This document shows positions 23,401-35,727 of a stretch of 64,000 nt of DNA, one piece after another (position 1 is the stretch's first letter; the number at the start of each line of letters is the position of its first letter). Source of the stretch: Anisus vortex (lineage: Eukaryota > Mollusca > Gastropoda > Planorbidae); contig OX421507.1 in NCBI GenBank assembly GCA_949126835.1, positions 11,769,400 to 11,833,399 of the forward strand, written 5' to 3'. The translations under genes were made by a program, and so were the position numbers. Under the pieces are notes generated by a model. That model was given only the letters and a program-made list of their open reading frames with translations. It had not been told where the DNA came from and did no database searches.

Positions 23401-26400
23401 AATTAGCACTGTGTTTAATGTCACATTAAAGTGTCTATATTCTTCTGTACCGTAATTAGCACTGTGTTTAATGTTGCATTAAAGTGTCCATATTCTTCTG
23501 TACCGTAATTAGCACTGTGTTTAATGTTGCATTAAAGTGTCCATATTCTTCTGTACCGTAATTAGCACTGTGTTTAATGTTGCATTAAAGTGTCCATATT
23601 CTTCTGTACCGTATCTGGCACTGTGTTTTATGTTGCATTAAAGTGTCCATATTCTTCTGTACCGTAATTAGCACTGTGTTTAATGTCGCATTAAAGTGTC
23701 CATATTCTTCTGTACCGTAATTAGAATTGTGTTTAATGTTGCATTAGAGTGTCCATATTCTTCTGTACCGTAATTAGCACTGTGTTTAATGTTGCATTAA
23801 AGTGTCCATATTCTTCTGTACCGTAATTAGCACTGTGTTTAATGTTACATTAAAGTGTCCATATTCTTCTGTACCGTAATTAGCAATGTGTTTAATGTTG
23901 CATTAAAGTGTCCATATTCTTCTGTACCGTAATAAGCACTGTGTTTAATGTTGCATTAAAGTGTCCATATTCTTCTGTACCGTAATTAGCACTGTGTTTA
24001 ATGTTGCATTAAAGTGTCCATATTCTTCTGTACCGTAATTAGCACTGTGTTTAATGTCGCATTAAAGTGTCCATATTCTTCTGTACCGTAATTAGCACTG
24101 TGTTTAATGTTGCATTAAAGTGTCCATATTCTTCTGTACCGTAATTAGCACTGTGTTTAATGTTGCATTAAAGTGTCCTTATTCTTCTGTACCGTAATTA
24201 GCACTGTGTTTAATGTTGCATTAAAGTGTCCATATTCTTCTGTACCGTAACTGGCACTGTGTTTAATGTTGCATTAAAGTGTCCATATTCTTCTGTACCG
24301 TAATTAGCACTGTGTTTAATGTTGCATTAAAGTGTCCATATTCTTCTGTACTGTAATTAGCACTGTGTTTAATGTTGCATTAAAGTGTCCATATTCTTCT
24401 GTACCGTAATTAGCACTGTGTTTAATGTTGCATTAAAGTGTCCATATTCTTCTGTACCGTAATTAGCACTGTGTTTACTGTTGCATTTAAGTGTCCATAT
24501 TCTTCTGTACCGTAATTAGCACTGTGTTTAATGTTGCATTAAAGTGTCCATATTCTTCTGTACCGTAATTAGCACTGTGTTTAATGTTGCATTAAAGTGT
24601 CCATATTCTTCTGTACTGTAATTAGCACTGTGTTTAATGTTGCATTAAAGTGTCCATATTCTTCTGTACCGTAATTAGCACTGTGTTTAATGTTGCATTA
24701 AAGTGTCCATATTCTTCTGTACCGTAATTAGCACTGTGTTTACTGTTGCATTTAAGTGTCCATATTCTTCTGTACCGTAATTAGCACTGTGTTTAATGTT
24801 GCATTAAAGTGTCCATATTCATCTGTACCGTAATTAGCACTGTGTTTAATGTTGCATTAAAGTGTCCATATTCTTCTGTACCGTAATTAGCACTGTGTTT
24901 AATGTTACATTAAAGTGTCCATATTCTTCTGTACCGTAATTAGCACTGTGTTTAATGTCGCATTAAAGTGTCCATATTCTTCTGTACCGTAATTAGCACT
25001 GTGTTTAATGTCGCATTAAAGTGTCCATATTCTTCTGTACCGTAATTAGCACTGTGTTTAATGTTGCATTAAAGTGTCCATATTCTTCTGTACCGTAATT
25101 AGCACAGTGTTTAATGTTGCATTAAAGTGTCCATATTCTTCTGTACCGTAACTAGCACTGTGTTAAATGTCGCATTAAAGTGTCCATATTCTTCTGTACC
25201 GTAATTAGCACTGTGTTTAATGTTGCATTAAAGTGTCCATATTCTTCTGTACCGTAATTAGCACTGTGTTTAATGTCGCATTAAAGTGTCCATATTCTTC
25301 TGTACCGTAATTAGCACTGTGTTTAATGTCGCATTAAAGTGTCCATATTCTTCTGTACCATAATTAGCACTGTGTTTAATGTTGCATTAAAGTGTCCATA
25401 TTCTTCTGTACCGTAATTAGCACTGTGTTTAATGTCGCATTAAAGTGTCCATATTCTTTTGTACCGTAATTAGCACTGTGTTTAATGTTGCATTAAAGTG
25501 TCCATATTCTTCTGTACCGTAATTAGCACTGTGTTTAATGTTGCATTAAAGTGTCCATATTCTTCTGTACCATAATTAGCACTGTGTTTAATGTTGCATT
25601 AAAGTGTCCATATTCTTCTGTACCGTAATAATCAATGTGTTTAATGTTGCATTAAAGTGTCCATATTCTTCTGTACCGTAATTAGCACTGTGTTTAATGT
25701 TGCATTAAAGTGTCCATATTCTTCTGTACCGTAATTAGCACTGTGTTTAATGTCACATTAAAGTGTCTATATTCTTCTGTACCGTAATTAGCACTGTGTT
25801 TAATGTTGCATTAAAGTGTCCATATTCTTCTGTACCGTAATTAGCACTGTGTTTAATGTTGCATTAAAGTGTCCATATTCTTCTGTACCGTAATTAGCAC
25901 TGTGTTTAATGTTGCATTAAAGTGTCCATATTCTTCTGTACCGTATCTGGCACTGTGTTTTATGTTGCATTAAAGTGTCCATATTCTTCTGTACCGTAAT
26001 TAGCACTGTGTTTAATGTCGCATTAAAGTGTCCATATTCTTCTGTACCGTAATTAGAATTGTGTTTAATGTTGCATTAGAGTGTCCATATTCTTCTGTAC
26101 CGTAATTAGCACTGTGTTTAATGTTGCATTAAAGTGTCCATATTCTTCTGTACCGTAATTAGCACTGTGTTTAATGTTACATTAAAGTGTCCATATTCTT
26201 CTGTACCGTAATTAGCAATGTGTTTAATGTTGCATTAAAGTGTCCATATTCTTCTGTACCGTAATAAGCACTGTGTTTAATGTTGCATTAAAGTGTCCAT
26301 ATTCTTCTGTACCGTAATTAGCACTGTGTTTAATGTTGCATTAAAGTGTCCTTATTCTTCTGTACCGTAATTAGCACTGTGTTTAATGTTGCATTAAAGT

Positions 26401-29400
26401 GTCCATATTCTTCTGTACCGTAACTGGCACTGTGTTTAATGTTGCATTAAAGTGTCCATATTCTTCTGTACCGTAATTAGCACTGTGTTTAATGTTGCAT
26501 TAAAGTGTCCATATTCTTCTGTACTGTAATTAGCACTGTGTTTAATGTTGCATTAAAGTGTCCATATTCTTCTGTACCGTAATTAGCACTGTGTTTAATG
26601 TTGCATTAAAGTGTCCATATTCTTCTGTACCGTAATTAGCACTGTGTTTACTGTTGCATTTAAGTGTCCATATTCTTCTGTACCGTAATTAGCACTGTGT
26701 TTAATGTTGCATTAAAGTGTCCATATTCATCTGTACCGTAATTAGCACTGTGTTTAATGTCGCATTAAAGTGTCCATATTCTTCTGTACCGTAATTAGCA
26801 CTGTGTTTAATGTCGCATTAAAGTGTCCATATTCTTCTGTACCGTAATTAGCACTGTGTTTAATGTCGCATTAAAGTGTCCATATTCTTCTGTACCGTAA
26901 TTAGCAATGTGTTTAATGTTGCATTAAAGTGTCCATATTCTTCTGTACCGTAATTAGCACTGTGTTTAATGTTGCATTAAAGTGTCCATATTCTTCTGTA
27001 CCGTAATTAGCACTGTGTTTAATGTCGCATTAAAGTGTCCATATTCTTCTGTACCGTAATTAGCACTGTGTTTAATGTCGCATTAAAGTGTCCATATTCT
27101 TCTGTACCATAATTAGCACTGTGTTTAATGTTGCATTAAAGTGTCCATATTCTTCTGTACCGTAATTAGCACTGTGTTTAATGTCGCATTAAAGTGTCCA
27201 TATTCTTTTGTACCGTAATTAGCACTTTGTTTAATGTTGCATTAAAGTGTCCATATTCTTCTGTACCGTAATTAGCACTGTGTTTAATGTTGCATTAAAG
27301 TGTCCATATTCTTCTGTACCGTAATTAGCACTGTGTTTAATGTTGCATTAAAGTGTCCATATTCTTCTGTACCGTAATTAGCACTGTGTTTAATGTTGCA
27401 TTAAAGTGTCCATATTCTTCTGTACCGTAATTAGCACTGTGTTTAATGTCGCATTAAAGTGTCCATATTCTTCTGTACCGTAATTAGCACTGTGTTTAAT
27501 GTCGCATTAAAGTGTCCATATTCTTCTGTACCGTAATAAGCACTGTGTTTAATGTCTCATTAAAGTGTCCATATTCTTCTGTACCGTAATTAGTACTGTG
27601 TTTAATGTTGCATTAAAGTGTCCATATTCTTCTGTACCGTAATTAGCACAGTGTTTAATGTTGCATTAAAGTGTCCATTTCTTCTGTACCGTAATTAGCA
27701 CTGTGTTAAATGTCGCATTAAAGTGTCCATATTCTTCTGTACCGTAATTAGTACTGTGTTAAATGTCGCATTAAAGTGTCCATATTCTTCTGTACCGTAA
27801 TTAGCACTGTGTTTAATGTTGCATTAAAGTGTCCATATTCTTCTGTACCATAATTAGCACTGTGTTTAATGTCGCTTTAAAGTGTCCATATTCTTCTGTA
27901 CCGTAATTAGCACTGTGTTTAATGTCGCATTAAAGTGTCCATATTCTTCTGTACCGTATTTAGCACTGTGTTTAATGTCGCATTAAAGTGTCCATATTCT
28001 TCTGTACCGTAATAAGCACTGTGTTTAATGTCTCATTAAAGTGTCCATATTCTTCTGTACCGTAATTAGCACTGTGTTTAATGTTACATTAAAGTGTCCA
28101 TATTCTTCTGTACCGTAATTAGCACTGTGTTTAATGTTGCATTAAAGTGTCCATATTCTTCTGTACCGTAATTAGCACTGTGTTTAATGTTGCATTAAAG
28201 TGTCCATATTCTTCTGTACCATAATTAGCACTGTGTTTAATGTTGCATTAAAGTGTCCATATTCTTCTGTACTGTAATAATCAATGTGTTTAATGTTGCA
28301 TTAAAGTGTCCATATTCTTCTGTACCGTAATTAGCACTGTGTTTAATGTTGCATTAAAGTGTCCATATTCTTCTGTACCGTAATTAGCACTGTGTTTAAT
28401 GTCGCATTAAAGTGTCCATATTCTTCTGTACCGTAATTAGCACTGTGTTTAATGTTGCATTAAAGTGTCCATATTCTTCTGTACCGTAATTAGCACTGTG
28501 TTTAATGTTGCATTAAAGTGTCCATATTCTTCTGTACCGTAATTAGCACTGTGTTTAATGTTGCATTAAAGTGTCCATATTCTTCTGTACCGTATCTGGC
28601 ACTGTGTTTTATGTTGCATTAAAGTGTCCATATTCTTCTGTACCGTAATTAGCACTGTGTTTAATGTCGCATTAAAGTGTCCATATTCTTCTGTACCGTA
28701 ATTAGAATTGTGTTTAATTTTGCATTAGAGTGTCCATATTCTTCTGTACCGTAATTAGCACTGTGTTTAATGTCGCATTAAAGTTCCATATTCTTCTGTA
28801 CCGTAATTAGCACTGTGTTTAATGTCGCATTAAAGTGTCCATATTCTTCTGTACCGTAATAAGCACTGTGTTTAATGTCTCATTAAAGTGTCCATATTCT
28901 TCTGTACCGTAATTAGTACTGTGTTTAATGTTGCATTAAAGTGTCCATATTCTTCTGTACCGTAATTAGCACAGTGTTTAATGTTGCATTAAAGTGTCCA
29001 TTTCTTCTGTACCGTAATTAGCACTGTGTTAAATGTCGCATTAAAGTGTCCATATTCTTCTGTACCGTAATTAGTACTGTGTTAAATGTCGCATTAAAGT
29101 GTCCATATTCTTCTGTACCGTAATTAGCACTGTGTTTAATGTTGCATTAAAGTGTCCATATTCTTCTGTACCATAATTAGCACTGTGTTTAATGTCGCAT
29201 TAAAGTGTCCATATTCTTCTGTACCGTAATTAGCACTGTGTTTAATGTCGCATTAAAGTGTCCATATTCTTCTGTACCGTAATTAGCACTGTGTTTAATG
29301 TCGCATTAAAGTGTCCATATTCTTCTGTACCGTAATAAGCACTGTGTTTAATGTCTCATTAAAGTGTCCATATTCTTCTGTACCGTAATTAGCACTGTGT

Positions 29401-32400
29401 TTAATGTTGCATTAAAGTGTCCATATTCTTCTGTACCGTAATTAGCACTGTGTTTAATGTTGCATTAAAGTGTCCATATTCTTCTGTACCGTAATTAGCA
29501 CTGTGTTTAATGTTGCATTAAAGTGTCCATATTCTTCTGTACCATAATTAGCACTGTGTTTAATGTTGCATTAAAGTGTCCATATTCTTCTGTACTGTAA
29601 TAATCAATGTGTTTAATGTTGCATTAAAGTGTCCATATTCTTCTGTACCGTAATTAGCACTGTGTTTAATGTTGCATTAAAGTGTCCATATTCTTCTGTA
29701 CCGTAATTAGCACTGTGTTTAATGTCGCATTAAAGTGTCCATATTCTTCTGTACCGTAATTAGCACTGTGTTTAATGTTGCATTAAAGTGTCCATATTCT
29801 TCTGTACCGTAATTAGCACTGTGTTTAATGTTGCATTAAAGTGTCCATATTCTTCTGTACCGTAATTAGCACTGTGTTTAATGTTGCATTAAAGTGTCCA
29901 TATTCTTCTGTACCGTATCTGGCACTGTGTTTTATGTTGCATTAAAGTGTCCATATTCTTCTGTACCGTAATTAGCACTGTGTTTAATGTCGCATTAAAG
30001 TGTCCATATTCTTCTGTACCGTAATTAGAATTGTGTTTAATGTTGCATTAGAGTGTCCATATTCTTCTGTACCGTAATTAGCACTGTGTTTAATGTTGCA
30101 TTAAAGTGTCCATATTCTTCTGTACCGTAATTAGCACTGTGTTTAATGTTACATTAAAGTGTCCATATTCTTCTGTACCGTAATTAGCAATGTGTTTAAT
30201 GTTGCATTAAAGTGTCCATATTCTTCTGTACCGTAATTAGCAATGTGTTTAATGTTGCATTAAAGTGTCCATATTCTTCTGTACCGTAATTAGCACTGTG
30301 TTTAATGTTGCATTAAAGTGTCCATATTCTTCTGTACCGTAATTAGCACTGTGTTTAATGTTGCATTAAAGTGTCCTTATTCTTCTGTACCGTAATTAGC
30401 ACTGTGTTTAATGTTGCATTAAAGTGTCCATATTCTTCTGTACCGTAATTAGCACTGTGTTTAATGTTGCATTAAAGTGTCCATATTCTTCTGTACCGTA
30501 ATTAGCACTGTGTTTAATGTTGCATTAAAGTGTCCATATTCTTCTGTACCGTAATTAGCACTGTGTTTACTGTTGCATTTAAGTGTCCATATTCTTCTGT
30601 ACCGTAATTAGCACTGTGTTTAATGTTGCATTTAAGTGTCCATATTCATCCGTACCGTAATTAGCACTGTGTTTAATGTCGCATTAAAGTGTCCATATTC
30701 TTCTGTACCGTAATTAGCACTGTGTTTAATGTCGCATTAAAGTGTCCATATTCTTCTGTACCGTAATTAGCACTGTGTTTAATGTCGCATTAAAGTGTCC
30801 ATATTCTTCTGTACCGTAATTAGCAATGTGTTTAATGTTGCATTAAAGTGTCCATATTCTTCTGTACCGTAATTAGCACTGTGTTTAATGTTGCATTAAA
30901 GTGTCCATATTCTTCTGTACCGTAATTAGCACTGTGTTTAATGTTGCATTAAAGTGTCCATATTCTTCTGTATCGTAATTAGCACTGTGTTTAATGTCGC
31001 ATTAAAGTGTCCATATTCTTCTGTACCGTAATTAGCACTGTGTTTAATGTTGCATTAAAGTGTCCATATTCTTCTGTACCGTAATTAGCACTGTGTTTAA
31101 TGTCGCATTAAAGTGTCCATATTCTTCTGTACCGTAATTAGCACTGTGTTTAATGTCGCATTAAAGTGTCCATATTCTTCTGTACCGTAATTAGCACTGT
31201 GTTTAATGTCGCATTAAAGTGTCCATATTCTTCTGTACCGTAATTAGCAATGTGTTTAATGTTGCATTAAAGTGTCCATATTCTTCTGTACCGTAATTAG
31301 CACTGTGTTTAATGTTGCATTTAAGTGTCCATATTCTTCTGTACCGTAATTAGCACTGTGTTTAATGTCGCATTAAAGTGTATATATTCTTCTGTACCGT
31401 AATTAGCACTGTGTTTAATGTCGCATTAAAGTGTCCATATTCTTCTGTACCGTAACTGGCACTGTGTTTAATGTTGCATTAAAGTGTCCATATTCTTCTG
31501 TACCGTAATTAGCACTGTGTTTAATGTTGCATTAAAGTGTCCATATTCTTCTGTACCGTAATTAGCACTGTGTTTAATGTCGCATTAAAGTGTCCATATT
31601 CTTCTGTACCGTAATTAGCACTGTGTTTAATGTCGCATTAAAGTGTCCATATTCTTCTGTACCGTAATTAGCACTGTGTTTAATGTCGCATTAAAGTGTC
31701 CATATTCTTCTGTACCGTAATTAGCACTGTGTTTAATGTTACATTAAAGTGTCCATATTCTTCTGTACCGTAATTAGCAATGTGTTTAATGTTGCATTAA
31801 AGTGTCCATATTCTTCTATACCGTAATTAGCACTGTGTTTAATGTTGCATTAAAGTGTCCATATTCTTCTGTACCGTAATTAGCACTGTGTTTAATGTTG
31901 CATTAAAGTGTCCATATTCTTCTGTACCGTAATTAGCACTGTGTTTAATGTCGCATTAAAGTGTCCATATTCTTCTGTACCGTAATTAGCACTGTGTTTA
32001 ATGTTGCATTAAAGTGTCCATATTCTTCTGTACCGTAATTAGCACTGTGTTTAATGTTGCATTAAAGTGTCCTTATTCTTCTGTACCGTAATTAGCACTG
32101 TGTTTAATGTTGCATTAAAGTGTCCATATTCTTCTGTACCGTAACTGGCACTGTGTTTAATGTTGCATTAAAGTGTCCATATTCTTCTGTACCGTAATTA
32201 GCACTGTGTTTAATGTTGCATTAAAGTGTCCATATTCTTCTGTACCGTAATTAGCACTGTGTTTAATGTCGCATTAAAGTGTCCATATTCTTCTGTACCG
32301 TAACTGGCACTGTGTTTAATGTTGCATTAAAGTGTCCATATTCTTCTGTACCGTAATTAGCACTGTGTTTAATGTTGCATTAAAGTGTCCATATTCTTCT

Positions 32401-32437
32401 GTACCGTAATTAGCACTGTGTTTAATGTTGCATTAAA
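14471..32437 (+). repeat. 53-bp satellite array, about 339 copies with higher-order structure
   Basis: An uninterrupted head-to-tail array of a 53-bp monomer (first copy begins AAAGTGTCCATATTC, last ends GCATTAAA), about 34% GC. The length of 17,967 bp equals 339 monomers to within a few bases; single-base-shortened copies are seen near 19.14, 20.41, 27.67, 28.78 and 29.0 kb. Every monomer contains the dyad TTTAATGTTGCATTAAA, whose central triplet varies (TTG, TCG, TCT, TTA) while the arms are mostly kept. Rare variant monomers recur in the same order. The one with ATCTGGCAC lies at 17361, 20010, 21334, 23613, 25945, 28594 and 29917, so spacings are about 50, 25, 43, 44, 50 and 25 monomers. 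No frame stays open because 53 is not a multiple of three and stops occur in all frames. No CENP-B-like box was recognised. Confidence 0.97.
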
Positions 32438-32439
32438 CA

Positions 32440-32580
32440 CAACCATTTATGACAGAATTTATATCTGAGAGGGGGGGGGGTATTATAATAATAAAGTGAG
32501 AAGGGCTTCTAATATTGACCGGCCCTGGGGATGTGTGAACTCGAGCAGATATTCACGTTGAAAACAAGCTCATAGATAGA
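32440..32580. other. Right flank of the satellite
   Basis: Includes a 10-bp G run at 32471-32480 and the word CCGGCCCTG, possibly a worn DNA-transposon end. Otherwise unassigned. Confidence 0.5.
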
Positions 32581-32584
32581 CCAC

Positions 32585-32764
32585 GTCACTAGGTACTAGG
32601 TCAATAGGTACTAGGTCAATAGGTACTAGGTCACTAGGTACTAGGTCAATTGGTACTAGGTCAATAGGTACTAGGTCAATGGGTACTAGGTCAATAGGTA
32701 CTACGTCAATAGGTACTACGTCAATAGCTACTAGGTCAATAGGTACTAGGTCAATAGGTACTAC
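32585..32764 (+). repeat. 15-bp minisatellite, 12 copies
   Basis: Tandem AGGTCAATAGGTACT units with few substitutions (AGGTCACT, ACGTCAAT). Because 15 is divisible by three, the minus strand stays open and reads a VPIDL pentapeptide repeat. Nothing suggests it is a real protein: there is no domain outside the repeat, and the frame runs directly into unrelated sequence. Confidence 0.95.
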
Positions 32765-32769
32765 GTACG

Positions 32770-33415
32770 CTTTAGAATTATTTAAAAAAAATACTACAAT
32801 GAAAGAATTGTGACAGTGATAATGTGTTCGTGACGGCATGTGACAGAAATACATGACACTAAAGTAGATCGTGATTTTCAACGAGAAGAGTGTGGGTATT
32901 TATGACAATGTCAACAACTGACATGATTGCAAAATGGTACTTATCTTGACAGTTTCAACAATTTTAATTTGTAACGTCTTAAAGTTCACAAAAGGAATCT
33001 ACTCAATTTAGGCCTACTTGAAAACATTTTGTGTTGGTTCTTTAAATAGATGACATTTAACCTTAGCGAAAAAGAAAATCTATTTTCATGAATCGAAAAA
33101 AAAAAATAGATCAATCTAAGGCACCTAAAAAACAACACAAAAATTGGTTTAAAACGAAATTGGAGATTCGCCAGCAAATATTTGCCAGATCCTTAACTTG
33201 GCATTTTTTCGATCTCTGTGTCGTCATCTCCCACATCCTGCATATTATTGCATATATAATATCATACAGCATAAACAGCACAAGGGGCAATAACAAAAGC
33301 TGTTTTTGACGACGGCTGGTTCTGGGAGAGTGTGATTCATGACCTCGCCAATACCCGGTCACACCCCCTCCCCCAAACACACACAGACACAGATACGCAC
33401 ACTTCCACTGCAGAA
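32770..33415. other. Unassigned stretch
   Basis: No gene recognised; short overlapping frames on both strands only. Confidence 0.6.
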
Positions 33416-33427
33416 AATGTTGACTTT

Positions 33428-33508
33428 TGTGGGATGGGAGCGGGGATGGGAGCGGGGGGGAGCGGGGATGGGAGCGGGGGGGATGGGAGCGGGGGGGGGA
33501 GGGGGTGT
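33428..33508 (+). repeat. G-rich minisatellite with quadruplex potential
   Basis: Repeated GGGATGGGAGCGGGG units with many runs of at least three G on the plus strand. Gly-rich (plus) and Pro-rich (minus) frames are repeat artefacts. Confidence 0.85.
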
Positions 33509-33509
33509 A

Positions 33510-34005
33510 GAGGCGCTTGTTAGACAACTGGATGTAAAAAACTGACAGAAAACGAGATAGATACAGACATTCAACCAGACCACCAGACAGACAGATATAG
33601 ATTAAAAAAACAAAAAAGATACAAGGTAGGATATAATCATTTATAATAACATTATTTTTTTAACTTTTGAAATGTATACAATGGTATTGACCTAGCAAGG
33701 AGTTCAATGTACATTTTACAAAGTTGGGGGAGGTACAAGGTGGGAAGGGGGGTAAAAAGCATATAGTGTATATGGTTAAAAGGGTGTGTGTGTGTGTTCG
33801 GTGTACCGAGGAAATAGTGAACCGTAGAGAAAGGGGGGAAAGAAGGTTCTTTTTCTGAAGGGTTAGGGTGCCCTATTTTCCCCTAAACTATCGACCAACT
33901 AACATTTTATCTAAATCTAAGTATCAATAGTATCAAATTAGATCATTTATTATTTCTTTAAAAAAAAAAAAGAAGCAACTATAAAAAGGAGCATAAGACG
34001 TTCCA
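33510..34005. other. Unassigned stretch
   Basis: Short purine-rich patches and a (GT)n of about 16 bp near 33785. No gene seen. Confidence 0.6.
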
Positions 34006-34007
34006 CC

Positions 34008-34505
34008 GTTTGTACGACGTTCCACCGTTTGTACGACGTTCTACCGTTTGTACGACGTTCCACCGTTTGTACGACGTTCCACCGTTTGTACGACGTTCCA
34101 CCGTTTGTACGACGTTCCACCGTTTGTACGACGTTCCACCGTTTGTACGACGTTCCACCGTTTGTACGACGTTCCACTGTTTGTACGATGTTCCACCGTT
34201 TGTAAGACGTTCCACCATTTGTACGAAGTTCCTCCGTTTGTACGACGTTCCACCGTTTGTAAGACGTTCCACCGTTTATAAGACGTTCCACCATTTGCAA
34301 GGCGTTCCACCATTTGTACGACGTTCCACCGTTTGTAAGACGTTCCACCGTTTATAAGACGTTCCACCATTTGCAAGGCGTTCCACCGTTTGTAAGGCGT
34401 TCCACCGTTTTGTAAGTCGTGCCACCGTTTGTAAGACGTTCCATCGTTTGTAAGACGTTCCTCCATTTGTAAGACGTTCCTCCATTTTTACGACGTTCCC
34501 CCGTT
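34008..34505 (+). repeat. 19-bp minisatellite, about 26 copies
   Basis: Head-to-tail copies of GTTCCACCGTTTGTACGAC. Left copies are nearly perfect; right copies carry TAAGAC, TGCAAGGC and CATTTG variants, so divergence rises from left to right. A block with the order 'GTTTGTAAGAC, GTTTATAAGAC, ATTTGCAAGGC' occurs twice (about 34250-34300 and 34328-34380), showing a small internal duplication. Frames of 70-140 codons on both strands are repeat artefacts. Confidence 0.95.
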
Positions 34506-34509
34506 TGAA

Positions 34510-35250
34510 AAAATAATTGTGGGGCAGAAATGGACAATGTTGGGAGAGGAGTGAAGCACGTGCCCACCTTGCCCCAATGCTTGGCTACGCCTATGTTACC
34601 CCATAAAGTGTCAAACATACACTAAAACACAAGTTAATTTCCAATACGTCTGAAAATATAAATACCTTTCATAATTTCATCATTACACTCATAAGGTTTT
34701 GAGAATAACAGGTCTCCTCTAAACAAACATCATTACAACTCATCGATTCTGACAAAACCATCTCCATATCATGACAATAAAAGGTTTGCTATAAAACAAA
34801 CATATTCAGAAAAACCACGACACAAACATTAAATTTAGTGTGCTATTAAATGGATGCAGAACAAAGGGGATTAACAAACATGTTGAAAATGATACTACAC
34901 ACTAAAAGACAGACTACACAGCCAATCGCACACTAATGAGGGAGTACACACATTCTAATGATAAGATCGTTTATCAATATTTTTTTTTGTTCTTCAAATT
35001 AAATGTTACTCAGGTACTCAATAAAATCACGAACCACCACTCTGCAAAAACATTCATTTTAATTTGGACTTAAAAAAATCTTGTCTCGAGAGATACCTGT
35101 AATTATTGTGATGATGCAAAGGTTATTAAAACTAAATTATAATATGAAAATTCTGGAAACAAAACTTTGATTTCTTAATTTAAAGAGAAATTTAAACAAA
35201 TACAATGGTTAGTTCTACTCCGGTACAATCATAGAAAAAAACGCAATAAT
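34510..35250. other. Mostly unassigned; possible worn transposon end
   Basis: At 34512-34600 a G-rich then C-rich segment ends in TTGGCTACGCCTATG, resembling a worn copy of the CAGTGGCGTAGC terminus. The rest is AT-rich without recognised features. Confidence 0.4.
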
Positions 35251-35251
35251 A

Positions 35252-35727
35252 AACAAGAAAACCATAAAAACGAAGTTTTTATTATACTCCCTTTATTTGC
35301 AAACTAAGTTTACCATCATGTAATTAAATAATTGATAGACTACTGCAATTGAAACGTACAGAAAAAATATCTGTGTCGCAAATCTCAAAAATATCTCCAT
35401 ACTCAGTATGAATTGTTCTAAAAATAATCGTAGCGCATAATTATTTTTTTTTCCAGCTTTGCGCCGAAAAAGTATAAAAAGTTTCACAGGCATTTTTAAC
35501 GCGAAATCAAAATATTTCTTATACATTCCTTTTAAGAAATGAATATTGTCATAAGTGTAGTATTATTAGGTCGTTTTAACTGAAAATTTGATAGGATGTA
35601 TTGTTAGGCGCCACAAATCTGCTGTCCAAATTTCAGCTTGATCGGACCACGGGAAGTGGTCGAAAAATCGAAGCCAATTTTTGCACCATTGACGATTGCA
35701 GACATCGCAACTTAAAATAAAGGGAGG
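35252..35727 (+). repeat. 476-bp tandem repeat, copy 1
   Basis: Begins AACAAGAAAACCATAAAAAC and is followed directly by a second copy with about 95% identity by eye. Inside, GACCACGGGAAGTGGTC forms a hairpin, and CCGAAAAAGTATAAAAAGTT resembles a block of the 56-63-kb units. No coding capacity recognised. Confidence 0.9.

Noticed and set aside
14471..32437. CRISPR-like array of regular repeats
   Set aside because: The monomers are contiguous without unique spacers, and the DNA is eukaryotic; it is a satellite.
32570..32881. VPIDL pentapeptide-repeat protein on the minus strand
   Set aside because: The 15-bp unit keeps any frame open; no signal peptide, domain or splice context supports a gene.
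33950..34618. Repeat proteins of 70-140 residues on both strands
   Set aside because: They arise from the 19-bp minisatellite, where 19 units shift through all frames; open on both strands at once.
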